Shown here: one piece after another, positions 4,727 through 5,252 of the stretch
Layout: every line of letters starts with the position of its first letter
Position numbering within the stretch: the first letter of the stretch is position 1
NCBI GenBank assembly: GCA_028277195.1
Contig: JANQGS010000054.1
Coordinates: 1 to 5,252 of the forward strand
DNA length: 5,252 nt
Direction: 5' to 3'
From: Candidatus Gastranaerophilales bacterium
Lineage (GTDB): Bacteria > Cyanobacteriota > Vampirovibrionia > Gastranaerophilales > UBA9971
The notes under the pieces: model-generated
Told to the model about the DNA's origin: nothing
The model's database searches: none
Seen by the model: the letters and a program-made list of their open reading frames with translations, nothing else
Made by a program: the position numbers and the translations under genes

Positions 4727-5252
4727 CGCATTAGCGGCCATTATGCCTACAGCAGAGCCCGCTGCCATACCGACCAACCCTAAAATCAGGCTGCTCGGAG
4801 CTAATACAGCTCCTGCAATCGCAACCCCGGCGGTTATAAACACTACATTTCCGGTTGATTTTATTAACTGCTTGCCAAAAGCCCTTGCCTTATCAATAAA
4901 AGAACCCTCTGTTTCGGTAATTGACCTGACGAGCGCAGGGATTTCCAGCATTGCAGAGGTTATTAACCCTAATTTTGAAATTCGGTAAAGTGTCCTCCCT
5001 GCTAATTGCTGGAAGTATGTTCCTTTAAAGTTATGTGCCTCTATAAAAGGCATCACAGGCATTATTTCCTTTTTAATAAAGGGCATTTTAATACCCTGCC
5101 GCTCTATAAAGTTAGTGTTTGCATTATCTACACTTAGCCCTAAATTCCTTCGCAAAAATTTTCCAAAGTTAGTATCATAAAGAGCTTTATCATATTCATT
5201 TATCTTTTTTAATAAAGGAATTTTTTCAAATAATCCTTCTGCAACCGTTCCT
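4694..5252 (-). CDS. Unrecognised protein with a Gly/Ala-rich membrane hairpin, 5' end beyond the window
   Basis: The frame is open to the right edge, so the true start lies outside; 185 residues are visible. The TTG at 5155 is not the likely start, because the 32 codons before it continue in good coding style (for example KIPLLKKINEYDKALYDTNFGKFLRRNLG). The visible part has a basic, polar N-terminal region, then IPLLKK/MPFIKK-type segments, a helical region (about 80-130) and two Gly/Ala-rich hydrophobic stretches (about 136-153 and 155-175, GLVGMAAGSAVGIMAAN) separated by a Pro-Ser turn. This looks like a membrane hairpin close to the C-terminus. It ends in NKYVDNTFS. The glycine-zipper-like pattern is seen in pore-forming or membrane-inserting proteins and in many uncharacterised small proteins. 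Function is unknown. Its 3' end overlaps the convergent gene by 33 bases. Confidence 0.65.
   Translation of the reverse strand, partial: GTVAEGLFEKIPLLKKINEYDKALYDTNFGKFLRRNLGLSVDNANTNFIERQGIKMPFIKKEIMPVMPFIEAHNFKGTYFQQLAGRTLYRISKLGLITSAMLEIPALVRSITETEGSFIDKARAFGKQLIKSTGNVVFITAGVAIAGAVLAPSSLILGLVGMAAGSAVGIMAANALNKYVDNTFS

Noticed and set aside
4674..4988. Plus-strand frame of 104 codons opposite the membrane-hairpin gene
   Set aside because: It is Ala/Pro/Thr-rich, as expected from the complement of Gly/Ala codons, with no start signal; the minus frame has the plausible protein.
5153..5155. TTG at 5155 as the start of the right-end minus gene
   Set aside because: The frame stays open to the window edge with coding-like residues upstream, so the real start is probably outside.

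Overview
This is bacterial DNA with closely packed genes, Shine-Dalgarno-like AGAGG/AAGGA sites and at least one TTG start. No rRNA, tRNA or species marker is present, so the host cannot be fixed. The two unknown proteins at the right end (short N-termini with an FGK-type motif, Gly/Ala-rich membrane hairpins) faintly recall proteins from gut Vampirovibrionia (Gastranaerophilales), and Elusimicrobiota also seem possible. This is an impression, not an assignment.

Layout. Positions 1-342 hold no gene. They are AT-rich and structured: a perfect 16-bp hairpin, two weaker hairpins, a good plus-strand promoter-like sequence, and a 12/13-bp inverted repeat at the outer edges (1-13 and 292-304), which together could be a small non-autonomous mobile element or an unannotated RNA locus. 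Positions 343-932 (minus) hold a probable type II toxin-antitoxin pair in toxin-first order, with its own consensus promoter and operator-like repeats at 957-988. Positions 1019-4140 (minus) hold a three-gene operon with overlapping reading frames: a GH65 disaccharide phosphorylase-type enzyme, a tandem universal stress protein, and a small zinc-ribbon membrane protein. Positions 4141-4366 are a divergent intergenic region bracketed by a perfect 10-bp inverted repeat. Positions 4367-4726 (plus) encode an unrecognised 119-residue protein whose 3' end overlaps, tail to tail, an unrecognised membrane-hairpin protein (4694-5252, minus) that runs off the right edge.

How the genes may work together. 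The GH65 enzyme keeps the residues expected of an inverting alpha-glucoside phosphorylase, which would release beta-glucose 1-phosphate and save ATP. Its stop codon lies inside the next gene, a Usp protein with one intact and one degenerate ATP-binding motif, and that gene in turn overlaps the zinc-ribbon membrane gene. Co-translation of the three suggests a small module linking storage or compatible-sugar use to an energy or stress signal. The link is inferred from gene order only. The operon looks visibly richer in G+C than the flanking toxin-antitoxin region, so the parts of the window may have different histories.
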